From contig NZ_KB900609.1 of NCBI RefSeq assembly GCF_000379105.1, positions 2,009,985 to 2,073,984 on the forward strand: a stretch of DNA of 64,000 nucleotides. Direction: 5' to 3'. The notes beneath the pieces were generated by a model, which made no database searches, was not told where the DNA came from, and saw only the letters and a list, made by a program, of their open reading frames with translations. Positions 42,283 through 51,743 of this stretch are shown piece by piece. Origin of the DNA: Methylobacterium sp. WSM2598. GTDB lineage: Bacteria; Pseudomonadota; Alphaproteobacteria; Rhizobiales; Beijerinckiaceae. Numbering within the stretch: position 1 is the first letter of the stretch; each line of letters starts with the position of its first letter. Both the position numbers and the translations under genes were made by a program.

Positions 42283-44532
42283 ATGCGGGTGGCGACGTTG
42301 GCAATCGGAGTTGTCGGCCTGCTGGCGGGATGGCCGCTGACCGTCCTCGCTGCTGATGGCGGCGCGGCTGGCCATCCCTCCGAACTCCTGTTCGTCGCTC
42401 AGATCGTCGTCCTCCTCGCGGCCGGTCGTCTCTTGGGCGAACTCATGCAGCGCATCGGTCAGCCGAGCGTCATGGGCCAGCTGATGGCCGGCATCCTTCT
42501 GGGACCGTCCGTCTTCGGAGCCCTCCTGCCCGACCTGCAGCACGGCTTGTTCCCACCCGGCCCCGAGCAGAAGGCGATGCTCGGCGGTGTGGCTCAACTC
42601 GGCATCCTGCTCCTGCTCCTCATGACCGGCATGGAGACCGACCTCGCTCTCGTGCGCCGGGTCCGGCGTGCCGCGATCAGCGTCTCCGTCACCGGCGTCG
42701 CCATTCCCTTCGCGCTCGGCTTCGCCCTTGGCGAGTTCCTGCCGGCCTCCCTCCTCCCCAAGCCGGAGCTTCGCCTCGTCACCTCCCTGTTCCTCGGCAC
42801 CTCGCTCTCGATCTCCTCGGTCAAGATCGTCGCCATGGTGGTGCGCGAGATGGGCTTCCTGCGCCGCAAGGTCGGGCAGGTGATCGTCGCCTCGGCCATC
42901 ATCGACGACACCATCGGCTGGGTGATCATCGCCATCACCTTCAGCCTCGCCCTGCACGGGCGGGTCGAGGTCTGGAGCCTCGCCCAGAGCCTGACCGGAA
43001 CGGCGCTGTTCCTGGCCCTGAGCTTCACGCTCGGACGGCGGTTCGTCTTCCTGGCAATCCGCTGGGCCAACGACACCCTGGTCAGCGAGGCGGCGGTCAT
43101 CACCACCATCCTGATCATCATGGGCCTGATGGCCCTCGCCACCCACGCCATCGGCGTGCACACGGTGCTCGGCGCCTTCATGGCGGGTCTCCTGGTCGGC
43201 CAGTCGCCGATCCTCACCCGGCAGATCGACGAGCAGCTCCGCGGCTTGATCACGGCCCTGTTCGCACCGGTCTTCTTCGGGCTTGCCGGACTGAGTGCGG
43301 ATCTGACCATCCTGCGCGACCCGCACCTCCTGCTCCTGACCGCCGGGCTGGTGGCGGTCGCCAGCCTGGGAAAATTCGCTGGCGCCTTCGCGGGCGGTGT
43401 TTTCGGGGGCCTGCGTCCGCCCGAGTCGCTCGCGCTGGCCTGCGGCATGAATGCGCGCGGCTCAACCGAGGTGATCGTCGCGACCATCGGGCTGTCGATC
43501 GGGGCGTTGTCCCAGAACCTGTTCACGATGATCGTGGCGATGGCGGTGATCACCACGCTGGCCATGCCGCCGATGCTGCGCTGGGCTCTTGCCCGGCTCC
43601 CACTCGACGAGGCCGAGCGCACGCGGCTCGCACGGGAAGAGTTCGGGGAGCGCGGCTTCGTGGCCAATCTCGAGCGCCTCCTCGTCGTCGCCGACCAGAC
43701 CGCCAAGGGTCGCTTCGCCTCCCGGCTTGCCGGCCTGATTGCCGGCGCACGCAGCATGCCCGTCACGGTGATCCGGCTCGGAACGGCGGCGGAGGAAGCC
43801 GCACGGGAGCCAGGTCTCGAAAGGGTCGTGCGCGGCGCGGCCGAGGTCGTGCAGGCCCGGCTCGCCCGGCAGAACGAGGAGGTCGCGCCGGGGCTCGACG
43901 TGCTGGAGCAGCAGCCAGGGGCGCCGCTCGAGGAGGCTGTGACCCAGGAGGCGGCGAAGGGCTACGACCTCCTGGTGGTGGGCATCGAGCCGACCACCGG
44001 GCCGGGCGGCGGGTTCAATGCGGCCGTGTCGACCGTCGCAGGCAGCTTCGCGGGCCCTCTGGCCATCGTGGCCGCGCGCGGACCGCACGTCAGCCATCCC
44101 GAGGATGGGCCGCTCGACATCCTGGTCCCGATCAACGGAACGGACATCTCCCGCCGGGGCCTCGACGTCGCGCTGACGCTCGCACATGCCGCGAGTGCAT
44201 CCGTAACGGTGCTCTATGTTCCGGATGAGGAAGGCGCGGGCAAGCGGCCCGGGCGCCCGCGACTGAGACGCTGGGCGAGCCTGCGACGGGGAGGCGACGC
44301 TGTTCTCAAGGAGGCGGTGACCATGGCGGACCATTACGGTGTTGCCCTTCGCACCCTCGCCAAGAACGCGATCACGCCCGGTGACGCGGTGCTGCGGCAG
44401 GCTCGTCTCGGTCGGCACACTCTCGTGGTCCTGGGGGTGGCACGCCGGCCCGGCGAGGTCCTTCAACTCGGCCGCGTGGCCGACACCATCCTCGAGGCGT
44501 CGGACCGCTCCATCCTGTTCGTGGCGAACTGA
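42283..44532 (+). CDS. CPA2-family cation:proton antiporter with C-terminal universal-stress domain
   Basis: The 749-aa product begins with a signal-like helix, then the CPA2 (Kef-like) membrane domain of about 12 spans (QRIGQPSVMGQLMAGILLGP, ASAIIDDTIGWVII, GAFMAGLLVGQSP, NARGSTEVIVATIGL). From about residue 450 two universal-stress-like modules follow (DLLVVGIEP, DILVPINGTDISRRGLDVAL, LVVLGVARRPGEVL). There is no RCK/TrkA-N domain. It exchanges Na+ or K+ for protons across the inner membrane. An in-frame GTG at 42268 is an alternative start. It is followed after 13 bp by an MscS-type gene. Confidence 0.85.
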   Translation: MRVATLAIGVVGLLAGWPLTVLAADGGAAGHPSELLFVAQIVVLLAAGRLLGELMQRIGQPSVMGQLMAGILLGPSVFGALLPDLQHGLFPPGPEQKAMLGGVAQLGILLLLLMTGMETDLALVRRVRRAAISVSVTGVAIPFALGFALGEFLPASLLPKPELRLVTSLFLGTSLSISSVKIVAMVVREMGFLRRKVGQVIVASAIIDDTIGWVIIAITFSLALHGRVEVWSLAQSLTGTALFLALSFTLGRRFVFLAIRWANDTLVSEAAVITTILIIMGLMALATHAIGVHTVLGAFMAGLLVGQSPILTRQIDEQLRGLITALFAPVFFGLAGLSADLTILRDPHLLLLTAGLVAVASLGKFAGAFAGGVFGGLRPPESLALACGMNARGSTEVIVATIGLSIGALSQNLFTMIVAMAVITTLAMPPMLRWALARLPLDEAERTRLAREEFGERGFVANLERLLVVADQTAKGRFASRLAGLIAGARSMPVTVIRLGTAAEEAAREPGLERVVRGAAEVVQARLARQNEEVAPGLDVLEQQPGAPLEEAVTQEAAKGYDLLVVGIEPTTGPGGGFNAAVSTVAGSFAGPLAIVAARGPHVSHPEDGPLDILVPINGTDISRRGLDVALTLAHAASASVTVLYVPDEEGAGKRPGRPRLRRWASLRRGGDAVLKEAVTMADHYGVALRTLAKNAITPGDAVLRQARLGRHTLVVLGVARRPGEVLQLGRVADTILEASDRSILFVAN

Positions 44533-44545
44533 GACGGACGGCGCG

Positions 44546-45538
44546 ATGGCCGGTTCGGGCACAGCCCTACACGTGTTCGGCGTCACCCTGATCGGCGTCA
44601 CGCCCGAGAACGGACGGCGGCTGCTCCTCACTCTGGCCTTCGTCGCGGTGGTGGTGCTGCTGGGCCGAGGATTGCGTTGGGTCGCTGGTCGGGTCGGCCA
44701 TCACGTCCGGGACAAGCGCACGGCCTTCTGGCTGCGCCAAGGCGTCCATGTCGCCGTAGCGGCATTCCTGCTGCTGGGCGTTCTCTCGATCTGGTTTGAT
44801 GATCCGGCGCGCCTCGCCACGGCTCTCGGCTTGGTCACCGCAGGGCTCGCCTTCGCGCTCCAGCAGGTCATCACGGCGGTGGCGGGCTACGTGGTCATTC
44901 TGCAGGGCGGGACCTTCAACCTGGGGGACCGGATCGTCATGGGAGGCGTGCGCGGAGACGTGTTGGCACTCTCGTTCATGCAGACAACGATCTTGGAGAT
45001 GGGCGAGCCCGCCTCGGTTACCTCGGCATCGACTGGCCCATCGTCAACATGGGTGCACTCTCGGCAGTACACCGGGCGGGTGGTTACGGTGTCGAACGCG
45101 AAGGTGTTCGACGAGCCGATCTACAACTACACGCGGGAATTCCCGTACATTTGGGAGGAGATGACGGTTCCGATCCGCTACGGCGCCGATCGGCAAAGAG
45201 CGGAGGAGATCCTGCTGGAGTCCGTGCACAAGCACGTGGACCGGGTCACCGATCTCGGTGCGGAGGATGCGGCAGAGCTGCAGCGCCGCTACGATCTCCC
45301 GAATGCTGGCGTGGAGCCGAGGATCTACCTGCGCCTGACGAACAGCTGGCTCGAAGTCACTGTGCGCTTTCTGACGCGCACGCATGGGGTGAGAGAGCTG
45401 AAGAGCGCGATGAGCCGCGAGATCCTGGATCGCTTCGAAGAAGGTGGAATCGGGATTGCGACAACGGCCTATGAACTGGTGGGTGCACCGGTGCTGAGCG
45501 TCCGCGCAGAGCCGGGTCGCGGCCCGAGCGCTCGATGA
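44546..45538 (+). CDS. MscS-type mechanosensitive channel protein
   Basis: The 330-aa product has about three N-terminal spans, a pore-helix region (LGLVTAGLAFALQQVITAVAGYV), the beta domain start (FNLGDRIVMGGVRGDV) and the C-terminal cytoplasmic domain (FDEPIYNYTREFPYIWEEMTV). About 20 Ser/Thr-rich residues (SASTGPSSTWVHSRQYTGR) sit in the middle domain. The ATG at 44546 is 13 bp from the antiporter stop, so the two are probably one ion-balance operon. Confidence 0.88.
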   Translation: MAGSGTALHVFGVTLIGVTPENGRRLLLTLAFVAVVVLLGRGLRWVAGRVGHHVRDKRTAFWLRQGVHVAVAAFLLLGVLSIWFDDPARLATALGLVTAGLAFALQQVITAVAGYVVILQGGTFNLGDRIVMGGVRGDVLALSFMQTTILEMGEPASVTSASTGPSSTWVHSRQYTGRVVTVSNAKVFDEPIYNYTREFPYIWEEMTVPIRYGADRQRAEEILLESVHKHVDRVTDLGAEDAAELQRRYDLPNAGVEPRIYLRLTNSWLEVTVRFLTRTHGVRELKSAMSREILDRFEEGGIGIATTAYELVGAPVLSVRAEPGRGPSAR

Positions 45539-45854
45539 AAGGATTCCGGCTGACCGATTGTGTTCTCTAAGGGGTCAATGGGCGGCAGCTCGATCCAGAG
45601 CGTTCGACGCTTTCGGTTGCCTGCGGTCTCTCCGTGCTCGTGCGGCACTTGATGGGGTCGGCTGGGTGCGGGGCGGCTCGGTTGAAACCGCAGCCGACGC
45701 GAGGCCGCTGCTGCAAAATCGGCGCCGTCTTCTCCTCCCTCCCTCGGGCGTCGCTCCCGCTCGGGAGTCGGTCCGGCCTCCTGTCCGCGATGTCGGCCCT
45801 TACGCGGGCTCGAACGCAGTGCCCTGCCGCGGCATCGCGTGCATGACTGGCGCG

Positions 45855-46410
45855 AGAAGATCAGGGAGAACGGCCCGGCACGATGGTTCAGGGCGATCTC
45901 CCAGCACTCGGCCGCCTCAACCGCATCGGCGGGGCGCAGCACCAGCATGTTGGGAATGGCGCGCAGGGACGCGAGGTAATCCACCGGCCGGTGCGTGGGG
46001 CCGTTGCGGCCGATGCCGATGGAATCCTGCGTGAACACGAAGGGCACCGGCAGCCCCATCATGGCGGCGAGGCGAAGGGTCGGGCGCAGGTAGTCGGAGC
46101 ACACGAGGGAGGTGACGCCCACCGGCACGACGCCGCCGCGGGCCGCCATGCCGTTCATCATCGCGCCCATGGCGTGCTCGCGGATGCCGTAATGGACGTC
46201 GCGCCCGCCGTGGTCGGAGGCCGTGAAGACCCTGAGGCTGCGCTTGTGCTGCGTCGCGCCCTCAAGGTCGGGCGCACCCGGGATCAGTTCGGGGATCGCC
46301 TCGGAGAGAAGGTCGACGATCTCGCCCGACAGCTTGAAGCCGTGCTGCGCCTCAGGCGAGCCATGCGGGAAATTGAGTGACGCGCGCAGCGTGAAGGCGG
46401 CGTATCGCTC
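45855..46410 (-). pseudogene. Transketolase, internal fragment
   Basis: One open frame reads AAFTLRASLNFPHGSPEAQH, then VHYGIREHAMGAMMNGMA, LVCSDYLRPTLRLAAMMGL and FTQDSIGIGRNGPTHRPVDY. This is the pyrimidine-binding middle part of transketolase. Neither the thiamine-diphosphate N-terminal domain nor the C-terminal domain is present. After about 45855 the frame turns into noncoding-like sequence. It is a relic. Confidence 0.85.
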
Positions 46411-46752
46411 GGGTCCAATTCAGGATGGGGCCGAACTGCACCATGGCTGTCCTCCATGCCCCGGCACTAGAGGTTGAGCGGGAGAGCCCTGGCGCTCAAC
46501 GGGTTGGGTGCTGCCGCATGGCCGGCACGCGGTCAAAGGCTCTGTCGAGATCCTCAAACGACGCCGCTTCCGCTCGCCGGACTCGGATCAGACGCGCTCC
46601 TGTTAAGTCACGGCTGGCTGTCAGCCTGCGCGCCATCCATCGAGCCGCATCAGCTTGGCCGCAGCAGGCACTTAGGGTGCGCGAGTTGACCTGGAAGCTG
46701 TTCGTCTCCTCGGTTAGAATCGCGCCCCCGAGTTCTCGAAGGGAGGGTTCGC
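46411..46752. other. Intergenic region
   Basis: No supported gene between the transketolase relic and the PRC-barrel gene. A ribosome-binding-like gggaggg lies at 46741-46747 before the next start. Confidence 0.4.
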
Positions 46753-47121
46753 ATGGCAGAGACGGACGCTTCATCGGCTCTCAGCCACCCACTCATTGAG
46801 AGTGACCGCATTGAGGGAACCCCTGTTCACGCTGCCAGCGGGAAGCGGATCGGAACGATCAAACGTCTCGTAATCGAGAAGATCAGCGGCCATGTCGCTT
46901 ATGCCGTCACCACATTCGGTGGCTTCCTGGGCGTGGGTTCCGAGACCCATACGATCCCGTGGGAACAGCTGCATTACGACACGGCGCTCGGCGGCTACAA
47001 AACGAACATCACGGAGGAGCAGCTGCGCAACGCACCCGAGTTCGCTCGTGGTGACGAGGCTCTCCTGTCGGGGCACCAGAGGGAGCAACTCGCCGAGTTC
47101 TACATAAGGTATCCCTTGTAA
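46753..47121 (+). CDS. PRC-barrel domain protein
   Basis: The 122-aa product has the PRC-barrel pattern seen in alphaproteobacterial stress or photosynthesis-related proteins: SHPLIESDRIEGTPVHAASG, IGTIKRLVIEKISGHVAYAV, FGGFLGVGSETHTIPWEQL and YKTNITEEQLRNAP. It is soluble and cytoplasmic. A strong ribosome-binding site (gggaggg) precedes it. The gene is alone between relics. The precise role is unknown. Confidence 0.88.
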   Translation: MAETDASSALSHPLIESDRIEGTPVHAASGKRIGTIKRLVIEKISGHVAYAVTTFGGFLGVGSETHTIPWEQLHYDTALGGYKTNITEEQLRNAPEFARGDEALLSGHQREQLAEFYIRYPL

Positions 47122-47534
47122 GTTCGTGTAAGATCGCCTTGCGCTTGATCCTCGTGTGACGCGAGCGTCTCCGCCCGAGGTGGCTCCGACCTGGGCGGCC
47201 ACGTGGCTGATCGGTCGCCATACACCCGCGCGGAGAGCTCCTCGCAGGCACTTTCGGTATCATGAACGTCAGGCGCCGCTGGGTGGGGCCTGAGCCAGAT
47301 CAACCCGACTCCGCGCCGTGCGCTCAGCCTTCACCGCTGGTGCGCTCTCCTCGGCGGTTGGGGTCAAGGCGTGCCCCAAAAGGGCCGGTGTCCGGCTCGA
47401 CCGCGTCGAGCGGTGGCGTCAGGCGGCCTGACACCCGCGATTCGTGACGACTGATTCCACCGCCATTCACGAGCCCTTATTGGACAGCGATTGGACAGGA
47501 GAGGATCGCGGGAGAACTCAGTTCTTGAAAAGGT
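47122..47534. other. Intergenic region upstream of the tRNA
   Basis: I see no gene here. The sequence has the window's normal GC content and no strong repeat. Confidence 0.4.
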
Positions 47535-47611
47535 TGGCGCACCCGACACGATTCGAACGTGTGACCTTTGCCTTCGGAGGGCAACGCTCTATCCAGCTGA
47601 GCTACGGGTGC
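47535..47611 (-). tRNA. tRNA-Arg (anticodon CCG)
   Basis: On the minus strand the 77-nt gene starts gcacccg and ends cgggtgc-g-cca, giving a perfect 7-bp acceptor stem, a discriminator G and an encoded CCA. The D arm (gctcagctggatagagc), anticodon stem-loop (ttgcc ctccgaa ggcaa, anticodon ccg) and T arm (ttcgaatc) are all present. Confidence 0.95.
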
Positions 47612-47784
47612 TGACCGCGGCACTTCACTAGCGCATGACGCGGGCCGGCGCAACGGCGAAGAGGGACGTGAATCCGCTCAAGGGGATCGGGCGCCGGCTC
47701 CTCAGGCAAAGGTCACACGGTCGAGCCGTGTCGGGTGCGCGGGGAGGGGAGGCAGGGGCAGGAAGGGGCCGGCGCTGTGCCTCG

Positions 47785-47808
47785 GGTGCGGACGGATTGC
47801 GCCGCGGT
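47785..47808. repeat. Short dispersed motif, copy 1
   Basis: gggtgcggacggattgcgcc followed by gcgg. Related copies lie at 54268-54288 and 55529-55551. Apart from this, 47612-47933 holds no gene I can support. Confidence 0.45.
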
Positions 47809-47933
47809 TGAGGCGCGTGCACCGCGGGTGTGCCGCAGTGCTGCCTCCCGGACGCCGTCCCGGGCGACGCCATGGCGCGTGCCCGGATTGATAGTAGCGG
47901 GCTTATCGCGGCCCGGCTGACACGCCGTGGAGC

Positions 47934-48260
47934 TCAAGATGCTCCGCGGCCGGTCTGAGCGGCTGCGCCGGCTCCAGCTCGCCGGCCGAACACGACGCCG
48001 GAGGTCAGGCCGGAGCCACCCGGATAGCCGTTGAAGAACACCCCGCCGACGATCTCGCCGCAGGCGTAAAGGCCGGGGATCGGCGCACCGTTCTCGGCGA
48101 TCACTGCGCCGGCCTCGTCTACCTCCAGGCCGCCGTAGGTGAAGGTGATGCCCCGTCGCCGGATGTGCCTTGAACGGACCCGCCTCGATCCTTTGTGCCT
48201 CTCGTGTGCCGGCAAGCCATTGCAGCGAGGGTGCCGGCGCGGCGCGCACCTCATTGTGGG
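47934..48260 (-). pseudogene. C-terminal relic of an FAD-dependent dehydrogenase (fumarate-reductase/tricarballylate type)
   Basis: The last part reads GITFTYGGLEVDEAGAVIAE, PGLYACGEIVGGVFFNGYPG and GSGLTSGVVFGRRAG, the flavoprotein C-terminal signature of the succinate/fumarate/tricarballylate dehydrogenase family. A frameshift near 48160 joins it to an upstream piece in another frame (NEVRAAPAPSLQWLAGTREA). The flavin-binding N-terminus is missing. Confidence 0.8.
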
Positions 48261-48355
48261 CGGCGAAGATCGAGGGCGGCTTTGGCGATCGGGAGGAGCG
48301 GGCACAAGGAAGCGACCGGCGTCCCCGATGCGCAGGATTGGCAGCCGCACGAGCT

Positions 48356-49111
48356 TCACATCCGCTGCCCAGCAGCTCTCGTCAGGCGTTCCAGCGTCGA
48401 GAGTGCGTTGCTCGTGGCCGCAAATTCCGCCGTGTTGTCGAAGATGCACCAGTTCGGAACCCCGTCCCTCGCTTCAGCCGCGAGACGCTCCGCGAGCGCG
48501 TCGAGCGCACCCGGCGAATAGGCCGAGTAGTAGATCCGAGGAGACCCGTGCAGCCGATGATAAGCCAAGCCGCGCCAGCCGCCCGGCTCTCTCGCCAGAG
48601 GCACTGGTGCCGGATCAACCGCAGCACGGGCAATCAGCAGGTCTGCCAAGAGCGCGTCGACGTCTGGCGCGAACCAGCTTGGATGCCGCGGTTCGCAGAC
48701 GATGTTTCCCGGAACAGCACGCCTGAGGCGTTGCAGGAAGTCGCTGCTCGTCACCCTCTGGAAGGGAAGGCTCGGCGGCAATTGCAGCAGAAGCGGGCCC
48801 AGCTTCGGCCCGAGCCCGGCCACCTCATTAAGGAAGCGCGCGAGCGGTTCGTCGGCGTTCTCCAGCCGCCGCTCGTGCGTGATCGCGCGTGGGACCTTCA
48901 CTGCAAAGCGGAATCGCTCGGGCACGGCCGCGGCCCACCGCTCGTAAGTTGCGACACGGTGCGGTCGGTAGAACGAGGTGTTGATCTCCACCGCATTGAA
49001 GCGATGTGCGTAGCGCTCGAGATGGCTGCCGCATTCCGGAAATTGATCGGTGTAGGCCTTCGGCACGTTCCAGCCCGCTGTCCCGACAGCAGTGACGCTC
49101 AGCAATCCCAT
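48356..49111 (-). CDS. DUF72-family protein
   Basis: The 251-aa product has the TIM-barrel-like DUF72 pattern: VGTAGWNVPKAY, FNAVEINTSFYRPHR, RFAVKVPRAITHERRL, LLLQLPPSLPF, VCEPRHPSWF, YHRLHGSPRIYY and CIFDNTAEFAATSNAL. DUF72 proteins are widespread, and their reaction is not established. The start at 49111 overlaps the end of a small upstream gene by 13 bp. Confidence 0.92.
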   Translation of the reverse strand: MGLLSVTAVGTAGWNVPKAYTDQFPECGSHLERYAHRFNAVEINTSFYRPHRVATYERWAAAVPERFRFAVKVPRAITHERRLENADEPLARFLNEVAGLGPKLGPLLLQLPPSLPFQRVTSSDFLQRLRRAVPGNIVCEPRHPSWFAPDVDALLADLLIARAAVDPAPVPLAREPGGWRGLAYHRLHGSPRIYYSAYSPGALDALAERLAAEARDGVPNWCIFDNTAEFAATSNALSTLERLTRAAGQRM

Positions 49112-49308
49112 GTCCTACCAGTCAGCCGTGCTGTCGCGGCGTTCCCCACCCGGTCCCAGTCGACGTCGGTAGATACGCCGTAGGCTGCAGCAGCCAAGAG
49201 GCGATGGCACACGTCTAAGGTCGCCGGTGCGATCATATGGCCCGCATCGCGGTCACCGATAATGACCTTGGCCTCGCGTCGTGCAAGGCGCAAGTGAAGC
49301 CCGATCAT
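49099..49308 (-). CDS. Small hypothetical protein
   Basis: The 69-aa product (MIGLHLRLARREAKVIIGDRD at its N-terminus) overlaps the DUF72 start by 13 bp on the same strand, which favours a coupled pair. No family recognised; it may be a fragment. Confidence 0.35.
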   Translation of the reverse strand: MIGLHLRLARREAKVIIGDRDAGHMIAPATLDVCHRLLAAAAYGVSTDVDWDRVGNAATARLTGRTWDC

Positions 49309-49871
49309 CGCACACAGAACGGCGTCGAGCCTGTCCCGATCGGCCTTCTCCGGACCTGCGGTCCGCGACCGCTCATCCGTTCACTCCGATAGGTCGGCAA
49401 CCTCGTGGTCGTTGGCGCGATGCCGCACCGGCGCAATTCCCGCATGCCAGCCGCCGAGCGTGGCTGTGCTCCAGTGGACCGGATTGCAGCGCAGCTTGGA
49501 TGTGCGGTGCACCAGACGGGCTCGTCTGAACCGGGCACAATTAAATCGCGTGTATATCGTCGGGACCCCAGCAAATCACCTACAACGAATTTTTCCATGG
49601 TTCGAGTGAGCACTTTACCGGAACCGGTGGGTGTCGTGAGCCGTTGCTCATTGCGGTGCAGCATGAAACCGCATGCTGTCACGGGGCCGCGAGCGCGGTC
49701 GTCCGTCCTGCGTCGACATCAAGAGAGCGCACCAACGCGCCGGACAACAGGCGACTAAGATCCTGCAGCTCAACGCCTCGAAAGCACCACCAGAAACTCA
49801 GGGCCGAGTGGATTCGCCACCGCTTGAGTTCCGCGTTGATGACATTTGTCCCACCCTGCACGAGGGTAAGC
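49309..49871. other. Intergenic region
   Basis: No supported gene. Several weak open frames on both strands show no domain pattern. Confidence 0.4.
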
Positions 49872-51203
49872 ATGACCACCATCAGACAGCTGATTCAAAC
49901 TAGTCCAGCCAAGGCAAACGAACTCCTTGCGAGGCTCGCAGAGACCTCCGAGAACGCGGTTAAGACGCGAGAGCGCTTGCTTGCTGACCTTAAGTCTGAA
50001 TTGGAGCTCTCCGCTCAGCTTGAAGAAGAGCATCTTTTTCCTGTCCTTCGTAAGCACAAAGAGACCAGGGAGCTTGTGGCTCAGGCTCTGAACGACAATA
50101 AGCAGACCCGCAGGCTGCTGGCTGAGCTTGAACAGACGCCGAAGGGGAGTGAGGAGTTCGCCCCCAAAGTTGCTGAGCTGAGAAAGGTGTTCCAGCAAAG
50201 CGTGCGTGATGAGCGGAAGGAGCTGCTCCCGGCAGTTCTGAAGGTGCTCAGCGACGAGGAGGCGCAGACCGTCGCCGGTAAGATCGAGGACGGCAAGGCC
50301 GAAGTCGAAGAGGCAAGGCGCGTTGAGGCTGAACAGCGGCGTGCAGAGCAAAGGCGGGAACGTGACCAGGCTGAAGCCGACGAAGCCAGGCGCGTTGAGG
50401 CTGAACAGCGGCATGCAGAGCAAAAGCGGGAGCGTGACCAGGCTGAAGCCGAGGAAGCCAGGCGCGTTGAGGCTGAACAGCGCCGCGCCGAGCAAAGGCG
50501 GGAACGTGATCGGGCAGAAGAGGTGCTAGCGAGGGAGAAAGAAGCTGCAGACCGCGAGCGGAACTCCAGGGCGGCAGCACGACAGGCCGCGGAGCAAGTC
50601 AGGCAAGCGGCCGAGGTCGTCGAGGAGAACTCCCGGACGGTCATCCGGACTGCCGCGGAGGGCGCGCAGCGCATTGCCGCTGCGCCGTTAAGCTCGGGCT
50701 CGCTTTTCTGGGATGCTATGTTTGGGATGTGGAGCTTCCCGCAGGGCCGTTCCGTGGCTCGTTCGGCAACTGCCCCAGCGTCCTCGACCCGGCAATCCAC
50801 CCACGAGGAGGAAGTCATTCCTCTCGCGGAAGAGACGCTGATCGTCGGCAAGCATACGGTGAACAGCGGCACTACCACGGTCCACCGCTACGTCGTGGAG
50901 CGCCCGGTTGAGCAGAAGGTGGCGCTCTATGACGAAAGGGTTGTGGTTGAGCGGCGTAGGCCAGCGACCGATGCCGTCACGGGTGAGGCGTTGACTGAAC
51001 TCACTGTCGAGATGATCGAGACATCTGAACTGCCCATCGTCGGAAAAGGTGTCAAAGTGCGAGAAGAGGTCGTCGTCCGCCGCGAGCGCACCCGGCGCAT
51101 CGAAACGGTGAGAGACACAGTGCGGCGCGACGAGGTCGAAATCTCGAATACGAAAGAGCGCTCAGCCAACGGGCGATCGAACTTGGCTTACAGTAGCAAG
51201 TAA
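49872..51203 (+). CDS. Hemerythrin-like / coiled-coil / DUF2382 (YsnF-AvaK) fusion protein
   Basis: The 443-aa product joins three parts. Residues 1-140 are a helical hemerythrin-like region (LKSELELSAQLEEEHLFPVL, SVRDERKELLPAVLKVL) with few His, so metal binding is uncertain. Residues 147-218 are three near-identical 24-residue repeats (EARRVEAEQRRAEQRRERDQ) forming a charged coiled coil. After a linker with SLFWDAMFGMWSF, the C-terminus is a DUF2382 domain (EEEVIPLAEETLIVGK, TVHRYVVERPVEQ). DUF2382 proteins are linked to stress responses. The ATG at 49872 starts the helical region. Confidence 0.75.
   Translation: MTTIRQLIQTSPAKANELLARLAETSENAVKTRERLLADLKSELELSAQLEEEHLFPVLRKHKETRELVAQALNDNKQTRRLLAELEQTPKGSEEFAPKVAELRKVFQQSVRDERKELLPAVLKVLSDEEAQTVAGKIEDGKAEVEEARRVEAEQRRAEQRRERDQAEADEARRVEAEQRHAEQKRERDQAEAEEARRVEAEQRRAEQRRERDRAEEVLAREKEAADRERNSRAAARQAAEQVRQAAEVVEENSRTVIRTAAEGAQRIAAAPLSSGSLFWDAMFGMWSFPQGRSVARSATAPASSTRQSTHEEEVIPLAEETLIVGKHTVNSGTTTVHRYVVERPVEQKVALYDERVVVERRRPATDAVTGEALTELTVEMIETSELPIVGKGVKVREEVVVRRERTRRIETVRDTVRRDEVEISNTKERSANGRSNLAYSSK
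50310..50525 (+). repeat. Three 72-bp tandem repeats within a coding region
   Basis: Each unit encodes 24 residues starting EARRVEAEQR. Units differ at a few positions (RR, RH, KR), and the third diverges at its end (DRAEEV). They extend a coiled coil and are not a CRISPR array. Confidence 0.8.
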
Positions 51204-51724
51204 TCTGCTGGGCTTTATGGTCTTGGATCGCGGTCAATGACTTGATCGCGATCTTTCTGTTCCTGAGTCCAGAGGTCCGGCGACGCTCTGCACAACAGGC
51301 CGACAACCGGAAACAGGGCCGGCTCGGCGACGACCGCACGCTGCTGCGCGAAGACAGCGCCGATGGCGGCCAGAAATCGACGCTGGTCCATGCTGCCTCC
51401 CGATCTCGCGCGCGAACGTCCCTCGCTAAGGGTCCGCCTCTGCTGCGCGGGCCACGCCGCCTCGCCGGCCCGGGAGCATCCTCCCGCACATCCGTCGCGT
51501 TCCGCCGCACTGGTGCTCTCGCAAGACATCGCACCCAGTCCAGGGGGGAGCAACTCTCCGCCGAAAAACGCGCCGCCGTCGCGATGGCGGCTGCCCCGCC
51601 TCGCCGGGGCGATCAGCCCACCATCCTGGCATCCTACCCCGGTGGTCGCCTGTGCTAGGGTCGCGCCATTGTCGAACGGACGAGGGGCTTACCCATGAGG
51701 CGGCGCTGTACCGCCCGCGGATTG
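51204..51724. other. Intergenic region, ending in a possible orphaned gene start
   Basis: No supported gene up to 51690. The ATG at 51695, giving MRRRCTARGL before the IS3 edge, may be the original start of the binding-protein gene that resumes at 53034. Confidence 0.35.
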
Positions 51725-51743
51725 TGAGACACCGGTTTGAACC

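Noticed and set aside
46496..46774. 92-codon minus-strand frame upstream of the PRC-barrel gene
   Set aside because: It overlaps the PRC-barrel start and its ribosome-binding site and shows no family pattern.
50310..50525. Regular direct repeats that could suggest a CRISPR array
   Set aside because: The repeats are contiguous with no spacers and encode an in-frame coiled coil.
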